A DNA stretch of 64,000 bases from G963692885 sp964657395 (GTDB lineage Bacteria > Acidobacteriota > Terriglobia > Terriglobales > Acidobacteriaceae): assembly GCA_964657395.1 (NCBI GenBank), contig CAZZUX010000007.1, positions 11,328 through 75,327 on the forward strand, given 5' to 3'. Under the pieces are notes generated by a model, which was not told the DNA's origin, did no database searches, and was given only the letters and a program-made list of their open reading frames with translations. The translations under genes and the position numbers were made by a program. This document shows, one piece after another, positions 35,409-43,922 of this stretch. Every line of letters starts with the position of its first letter. Within the stretch, counting starts at the first letter, position 1.

Positions 35409-35929
35409 CAGGCATAGGGCAACGCCAAAATCATGAGAGCTACTGTAAATAAAGGCTGATAAATGTCACGTATCTTACGTTGAAAACATGGACGCAGTCT
35501 TTTAGGCAAGTAGCGAGTGTTCCTAGGGTCAGTCTTTTCGCCATCGGCAATTGAGAATTTCGAAAGGTAAGCTTTTGTACATCGCTGGCGTCAGTAAGCC
35601 TTAATGATTGACATATCAAAGTCACCGCCACTTAGTTTTCAGCTTCGAGCTGGTAGTCGGAGTTGGTTTCTGTCTGTACTCTCTTCATCGCTCAACGCGT
35701 CCTGCCACGAGACTCTGACCTTCAGGTTAAAAACAGTGGCCACCTCTTGCGCGTCGGTACACTGAGCTCACCGAGTCGATCCATCTCTGTGACAAATCCG
35801 CTGCTTCGGTGTGGACGCAGGCAATGCCGCAGTCGCGTTTGGTAGCCAAGTTCCAAGCGCGACTTTACGAACGCCTTCCGGCAAGCGTGCCTGTGAAAAG
35901 CGGTAGTGGCCTGATAGTTGGCGGAGGAT

Positions 35930-35950
35930 GCAGGCTTTTCTCCAGCCTGC
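35930..35950. repeat. Perfect 7-bp inverted repeat/hairpin
   Basis: GCAGGCT-TTTCTCC-AGCCTGC forms a perfect 7-bp stem with a 7-nt loop, about 85 bases before the lactonase-like gene. No T-run follows on either strand. It could be a remnant of a dispersed palindromic repeat or a protein-binding site. Confidence 0.45.
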
Positions 35951-36033
35951 AACGTCAACCTGGCAGGCATTTGGTTACTATCTAGCAAGCGCTCGATGGT
36001 ACCGGATGCCGTCCGCGTAGAAGTGGGGTCGGG

Positions 36034-37197
36034 ATGACACGTTTAGCAGGTTTGGCTTGCATTGGGCTTCTGCTGTTGAGTGGTTGCGGGAATTTTTTTA
36101 CCCCCCAGAGCACAGGGACCGGCGGCGGCGGCACGGGCAATACGGCTGCGGGAGATGTGCTGTACTTCATGAACACAGCGGAAAGTTCGATCAGCGCCTA
36201 TTCTGTGTCGACGACCGGAGCCTTGGCGGCGGTGAGCAAATCGCCTTTTTCGATCGGGCTGGTGCCTACATCCATGGCGATCACGCCCGGAAACACCTTC
36301 CTGTACGTTGGCACCGCGACCGGCATTCTCGGCTACTCCCTTGGCGCAGGGGGTGTGCTGACGGAGTTGAACAGCAGTACGCCAGTAGCGACAGACGTGA
36401 TCGCGCCGCTCAGCATGCAGGTTGACTCTACTGGTACTTACCTCATGGCAGCCGCAGAAAATCTGAGCACGACTCTGCCCGAAATAGCTTTGTACACCAT
36501 CAACGCTACGAGTGGGGTCCTCACGCCGGCGACTGGATCGCCGCTGGCCGTAAAGGCCGGGAACGGAACCACCAGCAGCACGGTGGGCAATGCTCCGTAC
36601 CAGCTCTGCATTACACCGAATAATGCCAACGTATACCTGACTCTGGCAGGCGGTGGAACCGAGATACTCACGTTCAATGCATCCACTGCGGCTCTGGCCG
36701 ATACAGGCGTCCATCTGAACCTGCTGAATGGCGGCACCGGAGAGTATGGAGCGATCAGCAACTCGACCAGCACAGTACTGTATGTTGCCGAGATAGGTAT
36801 AGGGGTGAGAGCGCTGAGTATCGCCTCCGGAGGAGGCCTGACAGAGCTGGCAGGCTCGCCCTTCAAGAGCGGCAACGGGCCGACCGGGTTCGTTCTCGAC
36901 TCAACGGGCGACTACCTCTATGTAACCAACAAGGGTGATTCCACCATAAGCGGATACAGTGTCTCTGCGAGTGGGGCGCTCACGGCGCTGGCAGCCTCTC
37001 CTTTCAAGACTGGAACACTGCCATTGGCCATGTCACTCGACCAGTCGAAGAAGTTCCTGGCAGTGGCGAACAGCGGCGGCACGCCGGATCTGGGTGTCTA
37101 TGCGTTTGACGCCACCATGATCGGCAAACTGAACCTGGTGTCGAGTGAGACGGACACCAACATCCTGGGGACCACGCAGGTTGTTGGTACCCACTAG
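36034..37197 (+). CDS. Lactonase-like beta-propeller lipoprotein
   Basis: 387 residues with a lipoprotein signal (LLLLSGC, Cys18), a Gly/Thr linker, then repeated ~45-residue units such as TFLYVGTATGILGYSLGAGG and DYLYVTNKGDSTISGYSVSA. The units end in LTALAASPFKTGTLP-like turns, as in the seven-bladed propeller of the lactonase (YncE/6-phosphogluconolactonase-like) family. Many acidobacterial paralogues are secreted. No lactonase catalytic residue can be confirmed by eye; a binding or scaffold role is equally likely. Anchored in the envelope. Confidence 0.8.
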   Translation: MTRLAGLACIGLLLLSGCGNFFTPQSTGTGGGGTGNTAAGDVLYFMNTAESSISAYSVSTTGALAAVSKSPFSIGLVPTSMAITPGNTFLYVGTATGILGYSLGAGGVLTELNSSTPVATDVIAPLSMQVDSTGTYLMAAAENLSTTLPEIALYTINATSGVLTPATGSPLAVKAGNGTTSSTVGNAPYQLCITPNNANVYLTLAGGGTEILTFNASTAALADTGVHLNLLNGGTGEYGAISNSTSTVLYVAEIGIGVRALSIASGGGLTELAGSPFKSGNGPTGFVLDSTGDYLYVTNKGDSTISGYSVSASGALTALAASPFKTGTLPLAMSLDQSKKFLAVANSGGTPDLGVYAFDATMIGKLNLVSSETDTNILGTTQVVGTH

Positions 37198-37275
37198 AAT
37201 GCTTGCCGTGCAGTGGTATGCTGATGCTGCGTCGGAATACCCGGCGCTGAGCGATCCCTCGTCCGTCCAGGTACA

Positions 37276-38523
37276 GTGAACCCCCGCCAAAGTCCCCGTC
37301 TTACCTTGCTCTTCTTCTGCGTTCTGCTTGCCCTCTCCGGATGCAAGCGATATGCAGCCGTCCACCATGGGGACTATGTCTACGTGAGTTCCACGCAGAC
37401 ATTCCTGCGTGATCGCGTGGCTGCGGTCTCGAACAAGGTGGCCACTGTCTACAACGGTGAACGTCTAGAAGTGGTGGATCACGGCCGGCGATTTCTGAAG
37501 GTGAAGACCCCCGCCGGGGCCACTGGCTGGATTGAAGATCACATGGTCATCGATCAGGCAGCCTACGACAAATTCAAGACATTGCATGATGCGAACCTGG
37601 CGGCTACTGCCGTTTCCACTGCTGTCCTGAGGGACGATCTGTATGCCCACCTGGCGCCGGGGCGGGATACGCCTCGTTTTCTGCTGCTGCCGGAAAATGA
37701 CAAGCTGCAACTGCTGCAACGGGCGAGCGTACCCAAGCCGGATGCCCAGGCTGCATGGATGCACCCGACGGCCAAGACGGGCGCAACTCCCTCGTCAGGC
37801 AAGGTAGTAGTCAAGGCTGCGCCGGAGGTGACAAGGCGGGGCAGGCGCGGAAGCAAACCAGGAAAGGCTGTCGACCCAAATGCTGTGCCTATGGAAGATT
37901 GGTGGCTGGTGCGGGATGGGGCGGGGCGTATCGGGTGGGTGCTCGCGCGACGGCTGGATGTGGATGTGCCGGATGAGGTGGTGCAGTACGCCGAAGGCCA
38001 GAGGATTGTCGGTGCGTACCTGCTTGAGAAGGTGGACGATCCGGGCGCCACAGCCAAATTTCCCGATGGAACCGTCCCGAACTACGTAGCCGTTCTAAGC
38101 CCCTACAAGGATGGCCTGCCCTACGACTATGACCAGATCCGCGTCTTCGCGTGGAACGTGAAGAAACATCGGTATGAGGGTGCTTACCGGAAGCGCGATG
38201 TTGCCGGTTATCTGCCGGTCTCAGTCACGCACCAGGTGGTGGAGACGGCAGGGCCGCTGGCGGCAAAGCCGGTGCCGGTTTTTACTGTCAAGGTTGCAAC
38301 GGATACAGCAGTACCTTCGCTCGATCCGCAGACTGGAATGATCCGACCAGTAGCTACTGAGGAGCAGTCTTTCAGCCTGGAAGGAGAAATGGTCAAGCGC
38401 ATGCTGCCCGCGGGACAGGCGCCGCCTCCAGTAGCGAAGCCTGCCATCACTCCGGCAAAAGGCACCTCGGGCGGAGCGCGGCGACGGCACACTACCGGGC
38501 GACGTCGTCATCGCCGCCAGTAG
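37276..38523 (+). CDS. SH3-domain lipoprotein
   Basis: 415 residues starting at GTG 37276, with lipoprotein signal LLALSGC (Cys23). The region ~33-95 (GDYVYVSSTQTFLRDRVAAV ... GATGWIEDHMV) fits a bacterial SH3b domain, often a cell-wall-binding module; a second WWLVRDGAGRIGWVLARRL at ~212-231 looks like another SH3b-like part. A basic stretch separates them (RRGRRGSKPGK) and the C-terminus is Pro/Ala- then Arg/His-rich (RRRHTTGRRRHRRQ). No enzyme motif. Convergent with the DegT-family gene. Confidence 0.8.
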   Translation: MNPRQSPRLTLLFFCVLLALSGCKRYAAVHHGDYVYVSSTQTFLRDRVAAVSNKVATVYNGERLEVVDHGRRFLKVKTPAGATGWIEDHMVIDQAAYDKFKTLHDANLAATAVSTAVLRDDLYAHLAPGRDTPRFLLLPENDKLQLLQRASVPKPDAQAAWMHPTAKTGATPSSGKVVVKAAPEVTRRGRRGSKPGKAVDPNAVPMEDWWLVRDGAGRIGWVLARRLDVDVPDEVVQYAEGQRIVGAYLLEKVDDPGATAKFPDGTVPNYVAVLSPYKDGLPYDYDQIRVFAWNVKKHRYEGAYRKRDVAGYLPVSVTHQVVETAGPLAAKPVPVFTVKVATDTAVPSLDPQTGMIRPVATEEQSFSLEGEMVKRMLPAGQAPPPVAKPAITPAKGTSGGARRRHTTGRRRHRRQ

Positions 38524-38537
38524 TCGGCGAAGACTAA

Positions 38538-39857
38538 CTAGGAAAGAAAAGTGGCGATAGCTGCAACAACTGACTCCTGCTCTTCGTGGCGGAGCTGGGG
38601 GTAGATGGGCAGCGCAAGAACTTCGGCTGCGGCCCGTTCACTCTCCGGGAAGTCTCCCTGCTTGTAGCCAAGACCTTGCAGCGCGTTCTGCAGATGCAAT
38701 GGCACCGGGTAGTAGATCTCTGATCCGATTTGCTGTTCTGCCAGGAAGCTGCGAAGCCCGTCGCGACGCTGCACACGGATCACATACTGGTGGAAAACGT
38801 GGGTTGCCGGCTCCAGGTTGAAGGGAAGCACTACACCCCCCGCGGGATAAGGTCCGTGGTCGACGAGACCGGCCTTTTGGAAGAGGGCGTGGTAGGTAGC
38901 GGCGAGCTCGCGGCGCTTCTGGTTCCAGCGATTGACATAGCGAAGCTTTACCAGCAACACCGCAGCCTGGATTGTGTCGAGACGGCTGTTCCAGCCAACT
39001 TCGTCGTGGTAATAGCGTTTGCGCATGCCGTGGGCGCGGAGCATGCGCACCCGCTCAGCGATAGAGGCTCGGCTGGTCGTGACCATGCCAGCTTCGCCTG
39101 CGGCGCTGAGATTCTTGGTTGGATAAAAGCTGAACGCCGCAGCATCGCCGAGGGACCCGGCCGGCCGCCCGTTCCACGATGCACCAAACGCCTGCGCGGC
39201 ATCCTCGATCAACAGGCAGCCGAAACGGGTGCGGAGGTCTTCCATCTCGTTCCAATCGACTATTTGGCCATAGAGATGAACCGGCAACACAGCCTTCAGA
39301 GGTTCTGATGATGCCTCTTGAGCCCGTCTGACAGCAGCGGAACTCAGGTTGAAGGTAAGTGGGTCAATGTCGGCGAGTACCGGTCGGGCGCCAGTCCTCA
39401 GGATGGAGCTTACCGTCGCAAAGAAGCTGAAGGGGGTGGTCGCTACTCGGTCGCCCGAAGAAACGCCGGATGCTGCCATGGCGAGCCACAGGGCATCGGT
39501 CCCTGAGCCGCAGCCGACCGCCTCTGCTGTCGAACAGGCAATGGCAGCCTGTTTCTCAAAGGCGGCAACCTGTGCCCCCAGGATGTAGTGTTGGGTGGCG
39601 AGGACACCTTCGATGGCTGAGAGGATCTCTTTGCCAATAGAGGCATGTTCGCGGGAAAAGTCGAGTAGCGGCACAGGCAAACCAGCGGGCTTCAACCGGC
39701 GCCCCGCTGCACGTTCGTCCTCGGCCGGGATGGGTGTCGCTGCCGGCGAAATCTTGGGCGAAAAGGTCACTCCAGTGAGTTTACGCCCGGCTTTACTGGT
39801 ATGTCCGGCGGTGCGTTTGTTGTTAGTGAGCCGTTTGGATGCAACAATGGCTTGCAA
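38538..39857 (-). CDS. DegT/DnrJ/EryC1/StrS-family aminotransferase
   Basis: PLP-dependent sugar aminotransferase family (makes amino sugars for surface polysaccharides or antibiotics), 439 residues. Seen: CGSGTDALWLAMAASGV, DIDPLTFNLS, LIEDAAQAFGASW and the PLP lysine in FYPTKNLSAAGEAG. Its HGMRKRYYHDEVGWNSRLDTIQAA region and C-terminal EQQIGSEIYYPVPLH are standard. About 65 N-terminal residues, basic and Ala-rich, precede the usual start VPLLDFSRE; no other ATG is available, so either a later GTG is used or the extension is real. No neighbouring sugar-nucleotide genes. Confidence 0.88.
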   Translation of the reverse strand: MQAIVASKRLTNNKRTAGHTSKAGRKLTGVTFSPKISPAATPIPAEDERAAGRRLKPAGLPVPLLDFSREHASIGKEILSAIEGVLATQHYILGAQVAAFEKQAAIACSTAEAVGCGSGTDALWLAMAASGVSSGDRVATTPFSFFATVSSILRTGARPVLADIDPLTFNLSSAAVRRAQEASSEPLKAVLPVHLYGQIVDWNEMEDLRTRFGCLLIEDAAQAFGASWNGRPAGSLGDAAAFSFYPTKNLSAAGEAGMVTTSRASIAERVRMLRAHGMRKRYYHDEVGWNSRLDTIQAAVLLVKLRYVNRWNQKRRELAATYHALFQKAGLVDHGPYPAGGVVLPFNLEPATHVFHQYVIRVQRRDGLRSFLAEQQIGSEIYYPVPLHLQNALQGLGYKQGDFPESERAAAEVLALPIYPQLRHEEQESVVAAIATFLS

Positions 39858-40073
39858 ACCTGAAGCGTAAAGCTCGCATCTACCTCCAAGACCGCAAAGT
39901 GCGACCAGCAGTGAAACCTTGCCGGGTGTGCGGAAATCCTTGTGGCAAATAGCGGTGAGTGGAGCCTGAAGCTGTATCTTGTTGCTTAGTAACCGGATTT
40001 ACATCTTTCGATGGCGACTTGATTCATTTACATAGCGTTGTTGATATCAGATTGAGTACGAGGAGATCGGCAC

Positions 40074-40364
40074 ATGGACAACAAGCCGGCACAAAATATA
40101 CAAGACACTTTCCTGAACACGGTTCGGAAAGACAAAACGCCGATCACAATTTACCTGGTCAGCGGCGTGAAGTTAACCGGCAAAATTCGATCCTTCGACA
40201 AGTATTCTGTTCTTCTGGAGAACAATAGCCAGGAACAGTTGATCTTCAAGCATGCCATTTCCACCGTTGTGAGTACGCGCTCGGTGATGCATGGAGATCA
40301 CCGCCCCGCTACAGCCGGTGCAGGAGTGCCTGTTGCAGCCGGGTCACGAGAGCTGGAATCCTGA
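40074..40364 (+). CDS. hfq: RNA chaperone Hfq
   Basis: Sm-like hexameric RNA chaperone that pairs small RNAs with mRNAs. 96 residues: QNIQDTFLNTVRKDKTPITIYLVSGVKLTG covers the first Sm motif (shown here as two blocks, QDTFLNTVRKDKTPIT and IYLVSGVKLTG), and IFKHAISTVV the second, with a short Gly/Ala-rich tail. An ACGAGGAG ribosome site precedes ATG 40074. hflX follows 43 bases on, the same pair as in enterobacteria. Confidence 0.97.
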   Translation: MDNKPAQNIQDTFLNTVRKDKTPITIYLVSGVKLTGKIRSFDKYSVLLENNSQEQLIFKHAISTVVSTRSVMHGDHRPATAGAGVPVAAGSRELES

Positions 40365-40407
40365 GGGTTTTAAGTTCTGACCGGATGGCCGACTGGATGA
40401 TAGCCAG

Positions 40408-41823
40408 TTGAGTCAGAAAGACACGCGGCAATCCGATCGTGTGCTGCTGGTATCTCTTGTCGCAGAAGTGCGGGTACCCAGTACGAAGGGCAAGCCCCGA
40501 ACGTTAGCGCAATCGGCCCGTATGGCACGTTCCGCTTCCATCCTTTCCAGTACCGGCGAGGCTGATCTTCCATGGGACGAAGGGGACAATCCTCGGTCCC
40601 GCGGATTGTTCCATCACACCCCGACAATCGAAGAAGCAGAGTTGTCGATGGCGGAGTTTCGCGAGCTCGTACAGAGTGCCGGCGGGAAAATCGCAGGCGA
40701 GGTGATCCAGCGGCGTCCAGCGCCTGATCCCGCCACTTTGATCGGCAAAGGCAAAGTAAAAGAAGTCACAGATGCGGTAGGTTCTACAGGCGCAGATATT
40801 GTGCTGTTCGATCATGACCTGACTCCGACCCAGCTGCGCAACCTGGAGAATGAGTTGCCGTGCCGTGTTCTTGATCGGACGCAGTTGATCCTGGACATCT
40901 TCGCGCGCCATGCGCGAACCCGTGAAGGGCAATTGCAAGTCGAACTGGCCCAATTGGAATACATCCTTCCCAGGTTGACCGGGCGGGGAGCAGCGATGTC
41001 ACAGACGGGTGGTGGCATTGGAACCAGGGGACCCGGTGAAACCAAGCTCGAAACAGACCGCCGTCGAATTCAGAAGCGGTTGGTACAGCTGCGTCGCGAG
41101 CTCGAGTCAGTGCGCACGGTCCGAAGCCAGCAGAGACAGCGACGCGAATCAGTGCCTGTGCCGACAGTTGCGCTGGTGGGCTACACAAATGCTGGCAAGA
41201 GCACGCTTTTCAATGCGCTTACCGGGGCCGGCGTGCTCGAGTCAGCACGCATGTTTGCTACCCTCGATCCAAAGCTGAAGGCCATCCAGCTGCCTTCACG
41301 CCGCAAGATCCTGCTATCGGATACCGTGGGCTTTATCCGCGACCTTCCGCATACGCTGGTGACGTCTTTCCGGGCAACGCTTGAAGAAGTGCAGAAAGCA
41401 GAAGTGCTGATTCATGTGCAGGATGCCTCGAGTCCAACGAGGGAGATTCAGAAGGCCGAGGTAGAAAAGGTACTGGCCGAGTTGGATGTTCTTGGAAAGC
41501 CTCGGCTCGAAGTGCTGAACAAGATGGACATGGTAAGCGGGGTAGAGCGCAATATGGCTGAGCTAACACCTGACGCCATCTGTATTTCCGCTTTGTCAGG
41601 GGAAGGATTGCCCGCACTGCTGGCGAGAGTGGATGCGTCGTTGACACTGGATCCTGTGGTAGAAGAGCAGTTCCTGGTGCCGCAAAGCGAAGGGCGTACG
41701 CTGGCTGCGCTGGGCGCGGGCGCAACTATCGAACAAAAGGAGTTTCGCGGCGACCATGTCTGGATGATGGTGGCCGGTCCCGCATCCCTGCTGGGGCGAT
41801 ACAAGCAGTTCAAGGTCAGGTAA
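40408..41823 (+). CDS. hflX: GTPase HflX
   Basis: Ribosome-associated GTPase that can split stalled ribosomes. 471 residues: N-terminal HflX domain (GKGKVKEVTDAV, VLFDHDLTPTQLRNLE, GRGAAMSQTGGGIGTRGPGE), then G domain with P-loop ALVGYTNAGKSTLFNAL, G3 LSDTVGFI and G4 NKMD. The start is a TTG at 40408; no good ATG is available in frame, so the N-terminus is uncertain. Pairs with hfq upstream. Confidence 0.94.
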   Translation: MSQKDTRQSDRVLLVSLVAEVRVPSTKGKPRTLAQSARMARSASILSSTGEADLPWDEGDNPRSRGLFHHTPTIEEAELSMAEFRELVQSAGGKIAGEVIQRRPAPDPATLIGKGKVKEVTDAVGSTGADIVLFDHDLTPTQLRNLENELPCRVLDRTQLILDIFARHARTREGQLQVELAQLEYILPRLTGRGAAMSQTGGGIGTRGPGETKLETDRRRIQKRLVQLRRELESVRTVRSQQRQRRESVPVPTVALVGYTNAGKSTLFNALTGAGVLESARMFATLDPKLKAIQLPSRRKILLSDTVGFIRDLPHTLVTSFRATLEEVQKAEVLIHVQDASSPTREIQKAEVEKVLAELDVLGKPRLEVLNKMDMVSGVERNMAELTPDAICISALSGEGLPALLARVDASLTLDPVVEEQFLVPQSEGRTLAALGAGATIEQKEFRGDHVWMMVAGPASLLGRYKQFKVR

Positions 41824-42006
41824 TCGGGACCCGACTGCTTTTACAGGAACTTAGAAACGGGCCATATTGAAGGGCGCGGTGTAAAGTCCCTTGAATACAG
41901 CCCGTCTGACCCTGAACCGGGTCTAGGTGGTACCCTTAGTGTACGCCGGTTGCTTCTCGCGTCAATTGAAAATAGCCAGTTACCTGGACGTCGCTAAGTG
42001 CCAAAA

Positions 42007-42036
42007 TTGACACCCACTTTTAACGTCTGGTAGAAA
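42007..42036 (+). promoter_or_regulatory. Promoter of the ATP synthase operon
   Basis: A consensus -35 TTGACA (42007-42012) and a TAGAAA -10 (42031-42036) at 18-base spacing lie about 60 bases before the first gene of the operon. They sit in a 274-base gap after hflX in which no other feature was found. Confidence 0.5.
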
Positions 42037-42097
42037 CAAGTGTTCCGGTAAAACCTCGAAACTTACCATCCCCTGGGATGGCCCGCTCGGTGACTGC

Positions 42098-42574
42098 ATG
42101 GACAAAATACTGCATCAACTCGGTGACCTTTTTCTCGGCTCTGTGCCGACGATCATCCTGTTTGTGCTCGTTTTGTTCTTCTACAAGATACTTGTCTATA
42201 AGCCACTTACGCGATTGCTGGCGGAGCGACGCGAGCGCACGCTGGGGAGTGTCGAGAAGGCCTCCTCCGCAATACAGTCAGCCGATGCCAAGTCACAGGA
42301 GTACGAGGCCAGACTGCGATCGGCGCGGCTGGAGATCGGTCGTCAGCGCGAACTGCGGATACAACATTGGAATCGTGAGCGCGAAAACATCCTGACCGAT
42401 GCGCGCCATACTGCTCAGGAACGTGTGAAGGAATCGAAAGCAGCAGTCGAGCAGGAGATGGTCGCCGCACGGCAAACGATCGAGGCAAATACGGACCAGC
42501 TTGCGGCACAGATTTTGAGCAGCGTTCTTCCAAGTAAATCGGTAGCACATGCACCGATGGAAGGAGCTCGTTGA
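42098..42574 (+). CDS. ATP synthase F0 subunit b-type (b')
   Basis: 158 residues: a short N-terminus, one membrane helix (VPTIILFVLVLFFYKILVY) followed by KPLTRLLAERRERTLGSVE and a long charged coiled coil, the architecture of F0 b/b' peripheral-stalk subunits. It begins the operon; the next gene encodes a second b-type subunit, so the stalk is probably a b/b' heterodimer. Its stop shares one base with the next start. Confidence 0.88.
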   Translation: MDKILHQLGDLFLGSVPTIILFVLVLFFYKILVYKPLTRLLAERRERTLGSVEKASSAIQSADAKSQEYEARLRSARLEIGRQRELRIQHWNRERENILTDARHTAQERVKESKAAVEQEMVAARQTIEANTDQLAAQILSSVLPSKSVAHAPMEGAR

Positions 42575-43350
42575 TGCTGAATGATCGTTCGCTGTCTCGG
42601 CACAGGCGGTTATATTGGATCTCTTTTGCAGCTTCGGCCTTGCTGGCACTTGTTCCGTTCGCGACGGCACAGCAGGGAAAGTCACAGCCGGCCATGCAGC
42701 AGGCAGAGCGAACGCAGAACAAGTCAGGCGGCGCTTCGTTCATTACACCGGAGACTGCTCACAACCAGAACATTCCGGCCGCGGAAGAAGAGGACGAAAC
42801 AGCTGTCTACAAGAATTCACCATCCGTCCGCAAAATTGGCGGAATGATGGGCCTTTCACCTAGAGACTCTTCCTCAGCATTTGAATACTTCAATTTCGTT
42901 TTGCTTGCCGGGATTGTGGTGTACTACCTGGCCAAGGCGATGCCCAAGGTATTTCGTGAGCGGCAGAAGAAGATTGATCAGCAACTGGTGGAAGCACGGA
43001 CTGCAACCGAAGAAGCTCATGAGCGTCTGCAGGTGGTAGAAGCGCGGCTCGGGCAACTGGATAAGCAGATCGACGAATTACGCAGGCGGGCTGAAGAAGA
43101 AGGCGCCGAAGATGAAAAGCGCATTCAGCATTCCATTGAAGAGGAACGAAAGAAGATTGTGGCGGCAGCTGAGCAGGAGATTGCTGTTGCTGCATCGACG
43201 GCGCAGACCAGCCTGCGCCGCTTTGCGGCCGAGCTTGCCGTGGAGCGTGCATCCGGACAGCTTCGGCTTTCAGAGCAGCAGGATCGCACCCTGATCCATG
43301 ACTTTGCCAGGGATCTGGCTCAGGCTGATCTGCAGGAGAGGCGCAACTAA
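42574..43350 (+). CDS. atpF: ATP synthase F0 subunit b with N-terminal extension
   Basis: 258 residues from ATG 42574. The C-terminal ~155 residues are a normal b subunit: membrane helix FEYFNFVLLAGIVVYYLA (~103-120), then coiled coil. Before it lie about 100 extra residues: a signal-peptide-like start (YWISFAASALLALVPFATAQ) and a charged, Gln/Glu-rich linker. Typical b subunits have ~160 residues and start at the membrane helix. So the N-terminal part would lie in the periplasm and may be cleaved. Stop overlaps the delta start (TAATG). Confidence 0.88.
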   Translation: MLNDRSLSRHRRLYWISFAASALLALVPFATAQQGKSQPAMQQAERTQNKSGGASFITPETAHNQNIPAAEEEDETAVYKNSPSVRKIGGMMGLSPRDSSSAFEYFNFVLLAGIVVYYLAKAMPKVFRERQKKIDQQLVEARTATEEAHERLQVVEARLGQLDKQIDELRRRAEEEGAEDEKRIQHSIEEERKKIVAAAEQEIAVAASTAQTSLRRFAAELAVERASGQLRLSEQQDRTLIHDFARDLAQADLQERRN

Positions 43351-43886
43351 TGGCAGCCTACACGGGTGCGTATGCACGAGCCTTGGCCGATGTTGTGGTC
43401 GATAGGAAGTTAGATCCAGCTGAAATCGATCAGCAATTAGGTGATTTTATAGAAGCATTGCAGGTACCTGATCTTCGGGAAGTGCTCTATAACCCATCTT
43501 TCAAGTTGGAACGCCGCCTGTCAGTGCTCGACAAGCTGGTGGAGCGCATGGGGCTGAGCAAGGAAGTCCGCAATCTCATCGCAGTGATCATGCGCAATGG
43601 CAGGCTGCACGGATTCGCTGAGATCGTCCAGGAATATCGGCGCGAGATCAACAAGCGGCAGAATATATCCCTGGCCAGTGTGACCACTGCGCGCAGACTG
43701 GATGAGCAGGAGAAGAAGGATCTGGAAGCACAGATTGCGAGTGTCGCTGGAACCATGATTCAGGCGACCTTCCACGAAGACAGTTTGCTGGTGGGCGGTG
43801 TGGTCCTGCAGATCGGATCGACTGTTTACGACGGGTCGGTTCGTGGCCGCCTGCAGCGTCTGAAGGAACAACTCATCGCTGGCTGA
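43350..43886 (+). CDS. atpH: ATP synthase F1 subunit delta
   Basis: 178 residues linking the peripheral stalk to F1. Shows YTGAYARALADVVVDRKLD at the N-terminus, VRNLIAVIMRNGRLHGFAEIV in the middle and the C-terminal VGGVVLQIGSTVYDGSVRGRL signature. Overlaps the b-subunit stop by one base; 36 bases precede atpA. Confidence 0.95.
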   Translation: MAAYTGAYARALADVVVDRKLDPAEIDQQLGDFIEALQVPDLREVLYNPSFKLERRLSVLDKLVERMGLSKEVRNLIAVIMRNGRLHGFAEIVQEYRREINKRQNISLASVTTARRLDEQEKKDLEAQIASVAGTMIQATFHEDSLLVGGVVLQIGSTVYDGSVRGRLQRLKEQLIAG

Positions 43887-43922
43887 TGCCGGCTGTACCT
43901 GATTGGAAAGAACTAGATAACG

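Larger units (their letters stand above)
35129..36033. other. Long AT-richer intergenic region
   Basis: A 905-base gap without a clear long gene. Its first ~550 bases look richer in A/T than the flanking genes, which could mean foreign or decayed DNA. It contains a 48-codon Cys-rich ORF with a good ribosome site (35262-35408) and a perfect hairpin (35930-35950). Two other short open frames on the minus strand (35440-35631, 35722-35988) lack ribosome sites or family features. No tRNA, att site or mobile gene was recognised. Confidence 0.5.

Noticed and set aside
35440..35631. 63-codon minus-strand frame in the AT-rich gap
   Set aside because: GTG start with no ribosome site and no recognisable feature.
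35722..35988. 88-codon minus-strand frame in the AT-rich gap
   Set aside because: Starts with TTG, lacks a ribosome site and has a composition like random translation.
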